Shown: positions 32,464-40,468, numbered from the stretch's first letter. The stretch: 41,546 bases of DNA from an uncultured Hyphomicrobiales bacterium (GCA_903861645.1 CAIOVE010000089.1:1-41546), one strand, 5' to 3'. Numbers and translations are program-made. The notes: generated by a model not told the origin, from the sequence alone.

Positions 32464-32856
32464 ATGGAAGAAATCATTTCGCGCGTCGCGGCGGCGGCGG
32501 GCATCGATAACGACATGGCGAAAAACGCGGTCGCGGAAATCCTGGCCTTCGTGAAGAAGGAAGCGCCCGAGGGTCCGGTCAACGAAATGCTGGCGAAAAT
32601 TCCCGGTGGCGAGGAGCTGGCCGCTTCCGTCTCGGGCGAAAGCGGCGGCGGTGGATTGATGGGCGCGCTCGGCGGCCTGATGGGCGGCGGCGGCGGCCTC
32701 ATGGCGCTCGCGGGCAAACTGACCGGCCTCGGCCTCGGCATGGGCGAAATGCAATCGGTCGGCAAGGAAGTCTTCGCCTACGCGCGCGAGAAGGCGGGCG
32801 AGGATGTCGTTGGCCAGATCGCCGGCTCGATTCCCGGTCTGTCGCAATTTATCTAA
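32464..32856 (+). CDS. DUF2267-like small protein with Gly-rich centre
   Basis: This 130-aa protein opens MEEIISRVAAAAGIDNDMAKNAVAEILAFV, a helical region typical of DUF2267/DUF2780-type proteins. A Gly/Leu/Met-rich stretch at about 57-97 follows (SGESGGGGLMGALGGLMGGG and onward), and a final helical part ends SIPGLSQFI. No signal peptide is visible. The ATG has CGGAG 8 bp upstream. It is divergent from the HerA-like gene (164 bp between starts) and upstream of a cupin gene. Family function is unknown. The assignment to DUF2267 rather than DUF2780 is uncertain. Confidence 0.72.
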   Translation: MEEIISRVAAAAGIDNDMAKNAVAEILAFVKKEAPEGPVNEMLAKIPGGEELAASVSGESGGGGLMGALGGLMGGGGGLMALAGKLTGLGLGMGEMQSVGKEVFAYAREKAGEDVVGQIAGSIPGLSQFI

Positions 32857-32974
32857 AGGTCCATCAAACGGGTCGCGGGCGATTCGACGACGCGTTGATC
32901 GACGCGTTTCGATCGCTCGCGGTCGCGTTCGCGCGTCGCAATAATCCCGTCGGGGGAAATCAGGGAGAAACAGC

Positions 32975-33481
32975 ATGTCCGAGGTCAAGTTTCCGCCGCT
33001 GCGGCGCGTCGTCACCGGCCACGACGCCAACAATGTCGCCAAGGTCATCATGGACGGCGCGCCCACCAATGAACGCCGCGGCGGCGCGGGCAACGTGTCG
33101 ACGCTGATCTGGTGCACGGAAGGCGCGCCCGCCGACATCGCCATCGGCGAGAACGTCGAGGACATGGGCGCCCGCAAGCTCGGCACGGCGCCGCCCGCCA
33201 ACGGCACGCGCGTCACGGTCATCGACTTCCCGCCGGGCAACAAGCCTTCCATGCACCGCACCGAGACGATCGATTATGTCTTCGTGCTGTCGGGCGAAAT
33301 CGACATGGACATGGACGATTCCACCGTCAGGCTCAAAGCCGGCGATGTCATGGTGCAGCGGGGCACGAACCATTCATGGGTGAACCGCAGCGACAAGCCC
33401 GCGCGCCTTGGCTTCGTTCTGTGCGACGCAAGGCCGCTCGGCATCGGCCACGCCGTGACGGGCGGCTCATCGGCGAGCTGA
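32975..33481 (+). CDS. Cupin domain protein 1
   Basis: This 168-aa protein has a single cupin barrel in its second half. Motif 1 is SMHRTETIDYVFVLSGEID, which keeps one His but has Thr in place of the second His. Motif 2 is GDVMVQRGTNHSWVN with the His and Asn. The N-terminal half, RRVVTGHDANNVAKVIMDG, resembles that of the second cupin downstream, so the two are paralogues. The ATG has GGGAGAA upstream. Such proteins may be dioxygenases, isomerases or binding proteins; the function is not assignable. The gene converges on cupin 2 with 5 bp between stops. Confidence 0.85.
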   Translation: MSEVKFPPLRRVVTGHDANNVAKVIMDGAPTNERRGGAGNVSTLIWCTEGAPADIAIGENVEDMGARKLGTAPPANGTRVTVIDFPPGNKPSMHRTETIDYVFVLSGEIDMDMDDSTVRLKAGDVMVQRGTNHSWVNRSDKPARLGFVLCDARPLGIGHAVTGGSSAS

Positions 33482-33486
33482 CCCGG

Positions 33487-34026
33487 CTAGATCGGCTTGG
33501 CGTCGATCAGCACGAAGGCGATGCGACACATGGATGAACTCCTGTTCACCCATGCGTGGTTGGTGCCCTGCTGCACGAGCACGTCGCCCGCCTTCAGATG
33601 GATTTCCTCCTCGTCCAGCAACATGTCGATTTCGCCTTCCAGAATGATGGCGTAGTCGATCGTGCGGGTGCGGTGCATGAAGGGATGGCGCGGCGGCAGG
33701 CCGCGAATGTCTGGTTCATGCGCCAGTTCCTTCATGCGCGCGCCCGAATCGACCTTTTCCATCTCGGGCGTGGTGGGCGGATAATCGACGATGCGGAACA
33801 CCGAGCCCGCCGGCGGCGGCGAGGTGCCGATCGTCACCGCCGCGCGATCGGTCGCGCCGCCAATGTCCGCCGGACATTCATCCGTCACCCACAACAGGCT
33901 GGAAACATTGCGGCGGCCCGGTCGTTGCACGCGGTGTGGATTGTCGCCATCGAACAACACGACGGCCTTGCCGCTGGCGTCGACCGTGGTGACGACGCGA
34001 CGAATGGTTCCCGATGCCGCCGACAT
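33487..34026 (-). CDS. Cupin domain protein 2, paralogue of cupin 1
   Basis: This 179-aa protein shares with cupin 1 the N-terminal strand RRVVTTVDASGKAVVLFDGD, cupin motif 1 (FMHRTRTIDYAIILEGEIDM) and motif 2 (GDVLVQQGTNHAWVNRS). It differs by an insertion of about 25 residues (MEKVDSGARMKELAHEPDIR) before motif 1. As in cupin 1, motif 1 has only one of the usual two His residues. The ATG at 34026 has a perfect GGAGG site; a longer frame to 34116 is rejected. It is divergent from the IclR-family regulator, and a TGTATACA palindrome lies in the spacer, so regulation by that protein is likely (inference). Confidence 0.88.
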   Translation of the reverse strand: MSAASGTIRRVVTTVDASGKAVVLFDGDNPHRVQRPGRRNVSSLLWVTDECPADIGGATDRAAVTIGTSPPPAGSVFRIVDYPPTTPEMEKVDSGARMKELAHEPDIRGLPPRHPFMHRTRTIDYAIILEGEIDMLLDEEEIHLKAGDVLVQQGTNHAWVNRSSSMCRIAFVLIDAKPI

Positions 34027-34158
34027 TTTTTCCTCCGTGAATTTGGATATGGTCAACTGTATACATGCATCGTCGCGTATCGTCTTGATGGCGGCGTCCG
34101 CATTTGCGATGATCAATCATGGCGAGGCGGATAGGGTCGCGCCAACGGGACTTGGGGC
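34027..34158. promoter_or_regulatory. Divergent promoter region, cupin 2 / IclR regulator
   Basis: 132 bp separate the two starts. The palindrome TGTATACA at 34058-34065 lies 32-39 bp upstream of the cupin 2 start, just before its ribosome-binding site. Short A+T palindromes of this type are operators for several IclR and GntR family regulators. The regulator that would bind is probably the adjacent IclR protein. Confidence 0.45.
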
Positions 34159-34971
34159 ATGAAAGAGAATACGCGCGCCACGACGCGCGGCGGAGGGAGC
34201 GACAGCGCGCCCGTGGAAGCGGTCGATCGCGCCGCGCGCGTGCTTTACGCGCTGGCCGCGCGGCCCGTGCCATCGACGTTGGCCGAGATCGCCGCGCGCG
34301 CCGAACTGACCAAGCCAACGGCGTTTCGCATCCTTTCAACGCTGATCGCCGAGGGCATGGCGGCGCAGAACGCGCAAACCGGCGCCTATCGCCTGGGCGC
34401 CGAACCCTTGCGTCTCGCCGCCAATGTGCTGCTCGACATCCCCGTGCGGGAGCACGCCCTGCCCGCCATGCGCGGCATTCGCGACAGCATCAAGGAAACC
34501 GTCGTGCTGTCGCTCCGCAATGGCGATTTCCGTTACAATGTCGACAGCGTCGAGGCGGAAAACGCCATCGGGCAGGCGCAGCAGATCGGCGTGCCGATTC
34601 CGCTCTACGCGGGGGCGGCGAGCCGCGTGTTGCTGGCGGGCATGGAAAGCGAGGAACTCCTCGCCTATCTCGATCGCACGACTTTCGCCCGTTATTCCGA
34701 CACGACGATCATCGACCAGCCGGGTCTGTTGGCCGAGTTGGGCAAGGTTCGCGAAATCGGCTACGCGGTCAGCAACGGCGAATTCACCGCCGCCGGCCAC
34801 GCCGTCGCCAGGGCGATCAGCGATTCCAGCGGGCGCGCCATCGCGGCGCTCCATGTTTCCGTGCCGCGCAGCCGGTTTTCGCCCACGGTCGAGGCGCGCA
34901 GCGTCGCCGCCCTCACAACGGCCGTCGAGGCGATCGAGGCCGCCATGGCCTCGGCGCGGCCCGCCGGTTGA
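34159..34971 (+). CDS. IclR family transcriptional regulator
   Basis: This 270-aa protein has a winged helix-turn-helix at about 17-80 (VEAVDRAARVLYALAA, then TLAEIAARAELTKPTAFRIL and YRLGAEPLRLA). It is followed by the GAF-like IclR effector domain (about 90-265), with IKETVVLSLRNGDFRY and IPLYAGAASRVLLAGM and the signature ending IAALHVSVPRSRF. It binds a small organic effector, which cannot be named. It is divergent from cupin 2 and 68 bp upstream of mutA, so either could be its target. The start has only a weak site (GGGGC). Confidence 0.92.
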   Translation: MKENTRATTRGGGSDSAPVEAVDRAARVLYALAARPVPSTLAEIAARAELTKPTAFRILSTLIAEGMAAQNAQTGAYRLGAEPLRLAANVLLDIPVREHALPAMRGIRDSIKETVVLSLRNGDFRYNVDSVEAENAIGQAQQIGVPIPLYAGAASRVLLAGMESEELLAYLDRTTFARYSDTTIIDQPGLLAELGKVREIGYAVSNGEFTAAGHAVARAISDSSGRAIAALHVSVPRSRFSPTVEARSVAALTTAVEAIEAAMASARPAG

Positions 34972-35039
34972 TTGCGACCAAGCGCCAATAGCATCGCCAG
35001 TCGCGCCGTGTCAGAAGGCGGGGAAACAAGGCGCGACCC

Positions 35040-36884
35040 ATGACCGACACGGCAAACGACCCCGCATTCGCGGATGTTTTTCCTCGGGCCGACGAGGCTC
35101 GTTGGCGCGAACTGGCGCTGGCCGCGCTCAAGGGCGCGCCGCTGGAGCGGCTGCGATCGACCCGCGGCGGCGGCCTGGCCATCGAGCCCCTTTACCAGCG
35201 GCTGGCGGAGGATCGCCCGCGCCCATGGCGCGCCGAGCCCGGTCCCTGGCGCGTCTGCGCCCGCATCGATCACGCCGATCCGACGCTCGCCCGCGCGCAA
35301 CTGCTGCACGATCTGGAAAATGGCGCCGACGCCATTCATCTGGTTTTCGCGGGCTCGGTCGGCGCGCGCGGCTTTGGCCTGCCCGCCACGCGCGCCGCCC
35401 TGGCGGAAGCGCTCGCCGATGTCGCTCTTGAAGCCCGCGTCCCCATCGAATGCGACCTGCCGGCCGATGGCGCCGACCTTGTCGCCGGCCTCGCCGGGTT
35501 GATCGAGGCCAGACACGTCGATCCCGCCACCTATCCGCTGAACTTCGGTCTCGATCCCCTTGGCCAGATGGCGCTGAACGGCGGTTCGGACGTTGATTGG
35601 CCGACCGCGGCGGCAAGGATTGCCGCGTCCATCAAACCGCTGCTCGCGCGCGGCTGGCGCGCGCGCTTCGTCGTCGCGGACGGTCGCCCCGTCGCCGACA
35701 CGGGCGGCGCGCCGGCGCATGAAATCGCCTTCGCGCTGGGCTCGGCTCTCGCGATGCTGCGCGCCCTGGAAGCCGCCGGCGTGGCGTTGGAGGACGCGCG
35801 CGGCATGATCGGCTTTCGCCTGTCGACCGACGCGGATGAATTCATATCGCTCGCCAAATTCCGCGCGCTGCGCGGACTCTGGGCGACAATCGAGTCCGCC
35901 TGCGGCCTGACCCCGGCGTCCGTTCATGTCCACGCCGAAACCGGGTGGCGGATGATGACCCGCCGCGACCCCTGGGTGAACCTGCTGCGCACGACGGTCG
36001 CTACTTTTTCGGCGGGACTCGGCGGCGCGAATGCGATCTCCGTCCTGCCCTTCACGCAGGCGATTGGCCTGCCCGACGCCTTCGCGCGCCGTCTCGCGCG
36101 CAACACACAACTCGTCCTCATCGAGGAATCCAATCTCGGCCGCGTGGCTGATCCGGCCGCGGGCGCGGGCGGCTTCGAGGCGCTCACCGAGCAGTTGCGC
36201 GCGCGAGCCTGGACACATTTGCAGGAAATGGAAGCGTCGGGCGGCCTTTACGCCGCGCTCGTCTCCGGCAAGTTTCAGAAAACGGTCGCCGAAGCCCGCG
36301 CCGCCCGCGCGAAGGACGTCTCCCGGCGCAAGGCGCCCATCACAGGCGTCAGCGAATTCCCCAATATTTTCGAGGCGCCCGTGACGGTGCTGGCCCCCGC
36401 TCCCGCCTTCGAGGCCGCGCGCGCGGCCATCGCCTTCCCGCCGTTGACGCCCGGTCGCGACGCCGAACCCTTCGAGGCGCTACGCGACGCCGCCGACGCG
36501 AAAGCCGCGACTCCCGCCGGTCGGGACAAGGTTTTCCTCGCCAATCTCGGCCCGCTGACGGCTTATGGCGCGCGCGCCATGTTCGCCGGGAATTTTTTCG
36601 GCGTGGGCGGCGTCGAGGCGGTTGGCGAGAGTGGTTTCGAGGACGACGCCGCGCTGGCGGCGGCGTTCGCGGCCAGTGGCGCGTCCATGGCCTGTCTGTG
36701 CTCGTCGGACGCGATATACGCGGAACGCGCCGAGAGCGCCGCCCGCGCGCTCGCCGCGGCCGGGGCGCGCAAGATCTGGCTGGCGGGCAAGCCCGGCGAC
36801 AACGAGGCCGCCCTGCGCGCGGCGGGCGTTGGGAAGTTCATCTTCGCCGGCTGCGACGTGCTGGCGGCGCTGACGTCGCTCTAG
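35040..36884 (+). CDS. mutA: Methylmalonyl-CoA mutase small (beta) subunit
   Basis: This 614-aa protein is the non-catalytic small subunit of heterodimeric methylmalonyl-CoA mutase, which interconverts methylmalonyl-CoA and succinyl-CoA. The barrel part (about 40-430) has GGLAIEPLYQ, RVCARIDHADP and ENGADAIHLVFAGS. Later comes RLSTDADEFISLAKFRALRGLW, then NLLRTTVATFSAGLGGANAI. The C-terminal part folds like the B12 domain but lacks the DxHxxG cobalamin motif (ANFFGVGGVEAV is in its place), as expected for MutA. The large subunit gene is not adjacent. Its stop abuts the chrA stop with no spacer. Confidence 0.92.
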   Translation: MTDTANDPAFADVFPRADEARWRELALAALKGAPLERLRSTRGGGLAIEPLYQRLAEDRPRPWRAEPGPWRVCARIDHADPTLARAQLLHDLENGADAIHLVFAGSVGARGFGLPATRAALAEALADVALEARVPIECDLPADGADLVAGLAGLIEARHVDPATYPLNFGLDPLGQMALNGGSDVDWPTAAARIAASIKPLLARGWRARFVVADGRPVADTGGAPAHEIAFALGSALAMLRALEAAGVALEDARGMIGFRLSTDADEFISLAKFRALRGLWATIESACGLTPASVHVHAETGWRMMTRRDPWVNLLRTTVATFSAGLGGANAISVLPFTQAIGLPDAFARRLARNTQLVLIEESNLGRVADPAAGAGGFEALTEQLRARAWTHLQEMEASGGLYAALVSGKFQKTVAEARAARAKDVSRRKAPITGVSEFPNIFEAPVTVLAPAPAFEAARAAIAFPPLTPGRDAEPFEALRDAADAKAATPAGRDKVFLANLGPLTAYGARAMFAGNFFGVGGVEAVGESGFEDDAALAAAFAASGASMACLCSSDAIYAERAESAARALAAAGARKIWLAGKPGDNEAALRAAGVGKFIFAGCDVLAALTSL

Positions 36885-36892
36885 CTAGAGCG
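36877..36892. repeat. 16-bp perfect palindrome over the mutA and chrA stop codons
   Basis: CGCTCTAGCTAGAGCG is self-complementary over all 16 bases and contains both TAG stops. There is no loop and no T-run, so it is not a normal terminator. It may simply reflect two abutting TAG codons plus flanking symmetry. Confidence 0.6.
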
Positions 36893-38273
36893 CGCCAGCG
36901 AGTAACAGGACGACGCCAGCGGCGCAGCAGCCCGCCAGCGTCTGGATCATGCCGACGTGGAACCGGAATATCGCCACCGCCGCGCCCACCGAAAGCAGCA
37001 GGCTCCAGACATCCAGACTGGCTAATACCGGCGCGTCGAAGCCGACGCCCGCCCAGCCAACCCAGGCCGTGCGGGCGAAAATCGTATGCACGGCGAACCA
37101 GACGGCCAGATTGAGGATGACGCCGACGATCGCCGCCGTGATCGCCGACAGCGCGCCCGACAGCGCCTTGTTGGCGCGCAATTGCTCGATGTAGGGACCG
37201 CCGAAAAAAATCCACAGGAAACACGGCGCGAAGGTAACCCATGTCGCGAGCAGGCCGCCCAATGCGCCGGAAACCAGCGGCGACAGGGCGCCCGGCGCGC
37301 GATACGCCGCCATGAAGCCGACGAATTGCAGCACCATGATCAGCGGTCCCGGCGTCGTTTCCGCCATGCCCAGACCGTTCAGCATCTCGGCGGGCGTGAC
37401 CCAATGGTAGGTCTGAACCGCCTGCTGGGCCACATAGGCCAGCACGGCATAGGCGCCGCCAAAGGTGACAACGGCCATCTTGCTGAAAAACAATGCGATA
37501 TTCGAAAAAACGCTGTCCGGCCCCAGCACGGCGAACACGGCGACGACCGGCAGCAACCAGACCGCGAGCCAGAGAACGCCGGCCTTGAGCGCGCGCGCCG
37601 CCGAGGGGCGCGTATGCTCGGGCAGATCGCTCCCGAGCAGGCTGTCGGCGTCGCGGGTCGCGTCGCCATGACCGGCGGCGGCGAAAGCGGGATTCCCCAG
37701 CCGCGCGCCGATGTAGCCGATCAAGCCCGCCCCCAGAACGATGACGGGAAACGGAACCGAGAAGAAAAAGATCGCGACGAAAGCGGCCGCGGCGATGCCG
37801 CGCATGACGCCGGATTTCAGCCCGCGCTTGCTGACGCGCAGCAGCGCCTCGACCACGATGGCGAGGACAGCCGCCTTGAGGCCGAAAAAAACGGCGCCAA
37901 CGAGGCCGACAGCGCCCCACAACGCGTAAATCACGCTCAGCGCCATGATGCTGACGACGCCCGGCAGGATGAACAGCAACCCCGCCATGAGCCCGCCGGC
38001 GGTGCGATGCATCAGCCAGCCGACGTAGGTCGCCAGTTGCTGCGCCTCGGGCCCCGGCAGGAGCATGCAATAGTTGAGCGCGTGCAGGAAACGGCTCTCC
38101 GATATCCATTTCTTCTCATCGACGAGAATCCGGTGCATGACGGCGATCTGCCCGGCCGGTCCGCCAAAACTCAGGCAGGCGATGCGCCACCAGACGCGGA
38201 AGGCCTCGCCAAGGGTCACGCCATGGCCAGCGGCTCGCGCGGCGGCGGGCGCGCCGCCCGGAATCTCCGTCAA
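36885..38273 (-). CDS. chrA: Chromate efflux transporter ChrA (long-chain, two CHR domains)
   Basis: This 462-aa inner-membrane protein has two homologous halves of the CHR type. The first has VWWRIACLSFGGPAGQIAVMH, CMLLPGPEAQQLATYVGW and LLFILPGVVSI. The second has FFSKMAVVTFGGAYAVLAYV, GMAETTPGPLIMVLQFVGF and WVTFAPCFLWIF. The paired FGG and PGP motifs are the family hallmark. ChrA exports chromate, driven by membrane potential. I chose the TTG at 38273 because GGAGGGG lies 7 bp upstream; another in-frame TTG at 38321 lacks a site. No chrB or chrF regulator is nearby, so inducible resistance is not implied. Convergent with mutA with zero spacing. Confidence 0.92.
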   Translation of the reverse strand: MTEIPGGAPAAARAAGHGVTLGEAFRVWWRIACLSFGGPAGQIAVMHRILVDEKKWISESRFLHALNYCMLLPGPEAQQLATYVGWLMHRTAGGLMAGLLFILPGVVSIMALSVIYALWGAVGLVGAVFFGLKAAVLAIVVEALLRVSKRGLKSGVMRGIAAAAFVAIFFFSVPFPVIVLGAGLIGYIGARLGNPAFAAAGHGDATRDADSLLGSDLPEHTRPSAARALKAGVLWLAVWLLPVVAVFAVLGPDSVFSNIALFFSKMAVVTFGGAYAVLAYVAQQAVQTYHWVTPAEMLNGLGMAETTPGPLIMVLQFVGFMAAYRAPGALSPLVSGALGGLLATWVTFAPCFLWIFFGGPYIEQLRANKALSGALSAITAAIVGVILNLAVWFAVHTIFARTAWVGWAGVGFDAPVLASLDVWSLLLSVGAAVAIFRFHVGMIQTLAGCCAAGVVLLLAGAL

Positions 38274-38402
38274 ATCAACCCCTCCAGGCGTCCAAACACC
38301 TTTGCCACGACCATATGACAAAGCCGGCCATCTCGCGAGCGGCTGTTTTCAATCGTTGCGATTGGCCTCGACGCGAACCCGCCCGCCGGGTTAAATAGGC
38401 CC

Positions 38403-38795
38403 ATGTACAAGGCGACAACAGACAGTATCGAAGTCACGGTCGAACCGCGCTTCATGGCCGACCGGTCGGACCCGCGCGCGGGCCGCTATTTCTGGGCCTA
38501 TACGGTCGAGATCGCCAATCGCGGCGCGCGCACCGTGCAACTGGTCGAGCGGCACTGGCGCATCACCGACGCGCGCGGCAAGCTCGAGGAAGTGCGCGGC
38601 GAGGGCGTGGTTGGCGAACAGCCGGTTCTGCGCGGCGGCGACAAATTCAAATATACGTCGGGCTGCCCGCTGACGACGCCCTCGGGCATCATGGCCGGCG
38701 CCTATCGCATGGTCGATGATGACGGCAATTCCTTCGAGGTGGAAATTCCGGCGTTTTCGCTGGATACGCCGGATGTCAGACGCTCCCTCAACTGA
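38403..38795 (+). CDS. apaG: ApaG family protein
   Basis: This 130-aa protein is a single fibronectin-type-III-like beta sandwich. Visible signs are the strand pattern IEVTVEPRFMADRSDP and YFWAYTVEIANRGARTVQLVERHWRI, then GVVGEQPVLRGGDKFKYTSGCPL, and the final MVDDDGNSFEVEIPAFSLD. ApaG has been linked to Co/Mg efflux and to pyrophosphate binding; the role remains unclear. The length is typical. It lies 11 bp before argE on the same strand and is divergent from chrA. Confidence 0.96.
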   Translation: MYKATTDSIEVTVEPRFMADRSDPRAGRYFWAYTVEIANRGARTVQLVERHWRITDARGKLEEVRGEGVVGEQPVLRGGDKFKYTSGCPLTTPSGIMAGAYRMVDDDGNSFEVEIPAFSLDTPDVRRSLN

Positions 38796-38806
38796 GGCGA
38801 TCAGCC

Positions 38807-39970
38807 ATGAGCGCCGAACGGCTTGAATCCGCCATCTGGATGATGGAACGGCTGATCGCCTTCGACACGGAAAGCTCGAAATCAAATCTTGATCTCATCG
38901 CCAGCGTCGAGGATTTCCTCCACGCGCTCGATGTGCCCTATGTGAAGGTTCCCAACGCCATCGGGGACAAGGCCGCCTTGTTCGCTACCATTGGCCCGAT
39001 GATGGATGGCGGCGTCTTGCTGTCCGGGCACACCGACGTCGTGCCGGTCGCCGGCCAGACATGGTCGAGCGATCCTTTCAGGCTGCGGCGCGCGGATGGC
39101 CGGCTTTATGGCCGCGGCGCCTGCGACATGAAGGGTTTCGGCGCCGTCGCGCTGGCCATGATCGAGGAATTCAAGCGCGCGCCGTTGCGACGCCCGATCC
39201 ACCTGTTGCTGAGCTACGACGAGGAAACCACCTGCCTCGGCCCGGTGGATACGATCGCCCGATTTGGCGAGGATTTGCCGCGGCCCGGCGCGGTGATCGT
39301 TGGCGAACCCACGATGATGCGGGTCGCGGACGCCCATAAATCCGTGGCGACCCACGTCACGCGGGTGCGCGGGCACGAGGCGCATTCCTCCAATCCCGCG
39401 TTGGGCGCGAACGCGATCGAGGTCGCCTGCGAACTGGTGAGCGAGCTTTATCGCTTCGCCGCCGAACTCACCGCCGAGGGCGACCCCTCCGGCCTGTTCA
39501 CGCCGGGCGCGTCCACCGTGAGCGTCGGCGTCATCAATGGCGGCTCGGCGCGCAACATTCTCGCCAAGGATTGCGCGTTTCACTGGGAATATCGCGGCCT
39601 GCCCGGCGCGCCGGCGGATCGAGCGCGACGCCGGCTGGAGGATTACATCGCCGCCAGTGTCACGCCGCGCTTCGCCGCGCGCGCCCATGGGGTATCGATT
39701 GATACAACAACCGAGGTCGAGGTGCCCGGCCTGGCGCCCGAACCCGGCTCCGCGGCCGAAAGGCTGGCGTTCAAGTTGGCCCGCCAGAACGAGACCATCG
39801 CTGTTTCCTACGCGACGGAAGCAGGCCGCTTTCAGGCGGCGGGCATTCCGACGGTCGTGTGTGGACCCGGCAGCATCGATCAGGCGCACCAGCCAGACGA
39901 GTATCTCGATGAAACGCAGGTATTGGCGGGCATCGATTTCATGCGCGCGCTCGCGCGCGAACTAGGCTGA
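38807..39970 (+). CDS. argE: Acetylornithine deacetylase (M20 family)
   Basis: This 387-aa zinc hydrolase releases acetate from N-acetylornithine to give ornithine for arginine synthesis. The first His ligand is in LLSGHTDVVPV, the bridging Asp in GRGACDMKGF and the Glu pair in DEETTCLG. The dimerisation domain has TRVRGHEAHSSNPALGANAI, and the C-terminal His ligand is in IDQAHQPDEYLD. These fit ArgE better than the dipeptidase at 29310-30692. ArgE is unexpected where OAT activity by ArgJ recycles acetyl groups; a few alphaproteobacteria carry both. It forms a pair with apaG (11 bp). Confidence 0.93.
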   Translation: MSAERLESAIWMMERLIAFDTESSKSNLDLIASVEDFLHALDVPYVKVPNAIGDKAALFATIGPMMDGGVLLSGHTDVVPVAGQTWSSDPFRLRRADGRLYGRGACDMKGFGAVALAMIEEFKRAPLRRPIHLLLSYDEETTCLGPVDTIARFGEDLPRPGAVIVGEPTMMRVADAHKSVATHVTRVRGHEAHSSNPALGANAIEVACELVSELYRFAAELTAEGDPSGLFTPGASTVSVGVINGGSARNILAKDCAFHWEYRGLPGAPADRARRRLEDYIAASVTPRFAARAHGVSIDTTTEVEVPGLAPEPGSAAERLAFKLARQNETIAVSYATEAGRFQAAGIPTVVCGPGSIDQAHQPDEYLDETQVLAGIDFMRALARELG

Positions 39971-39972
39971 CG

Positions 39973-40014
39973 CGCGAAAAAAGCGCGCGAAAGCGCCCGT
40001 CCTGTCGGACGGGC
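39973..40014 (-). terminator. Intrinsic terminator of the DUF6481 gene
   Basis: On the minus strand GCCCGTCC-GACA-GGACGGGC (39995-40014) is followed by GCTTTCGCGCGCTTTTTTCGCG. The first T-run is short; the six-T run comes after a second small GC stem. It lies 13 bp beyond the DUF6481 stop. On the plus strand it is not followed by T residues. Confidence 0.7.
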
Positions 40015-40027
40015 ACATCGCCAGCCG

Positions 40028-40468
40028 TCAACGATACATGCGAAGTTCGGACTTGCGCTCAACCTTGCGCGCCTTGCGGGCGGCGTAACGGGCGTCGCGC
40101 TCGGCCTTGCGTTCGGCCTCGATCATGGCCTTCAGCTCGGCTTCTTCCTGCTTCTTGAGTAGGTCGGCGGCTTCCTCGGCCTTGCGGGCGAGTTCGCGGG
40201 CCTCTTCCTCGGCCTTCATGCGAAGTTCAAGCGCGGCGCGTTCCCGCGCCTGCTTCAGCGCCAGCGCCTCGGCCTCGGCCTTGCGGCGCTCCTCGCGTTC
40301 GGCGGCGCGCGCCTCGCGAGCGGCGACAATCGCGCGGCGTTCGGCCTCGCGTTGCAATACGACGGGATCATCAGGAGCCGGTCTTGCCTTGAATTTTTCC
40401 AGCAGAGCCTTGCGGGCTTCGGCGGCGCTTTCTTGACGGTCTTGAAACTTGGAGCCCTTGAACGGCAT
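40028..40468 (-). CDS. DUF6481 family coiled-coil protein
   Basis: This 146-aa protein begins MPFKGSKFQDRQESAAEARK, the usual DUF6481 opening, and is almost entirely one long charged helix of Ala, Glu, Arg and Lys with heptad spacing (about 45-135: AEREERRKAEAEALALKQ and onward). The ending RKVERKSELRMYR is basic. It should form a coiled coil. No membrane segment or enzyme motif is present. The ATG has GGAAAG upstream; the frame upstream of it to 40528 is rejected. It lies 84 bp after mutS on the same strand and ends at a terminator. Function unknown. Confidence 0.85.
   Translation of the reverse strand: MPFKGSKFQDRQESAAEARKALLEKFKARPAPDDPVVLQREAERRAIVAAREARAAEREERRKAEAEALALKQARERAALELRMKAEEEARELARKAEEAADLLKKQEEAELKAMIEAERKAERDARYAARKARKVERKSELRMYR

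Noticed and set aside
32888-32908. Direct repeat CGACGCGTT twice at 12-bp spacing before cupin 1
   Set aside because: Short GC-rich repeats of this size are expected by chance here, and no symmetry or conserved site could be tied to it.
36885-38273. Chromate-resistance island
   Set aside because: Only chrA is present, with no chrB/chrF regulator, no mobile genes and no change in base composition, so it looks like a resident transporter.
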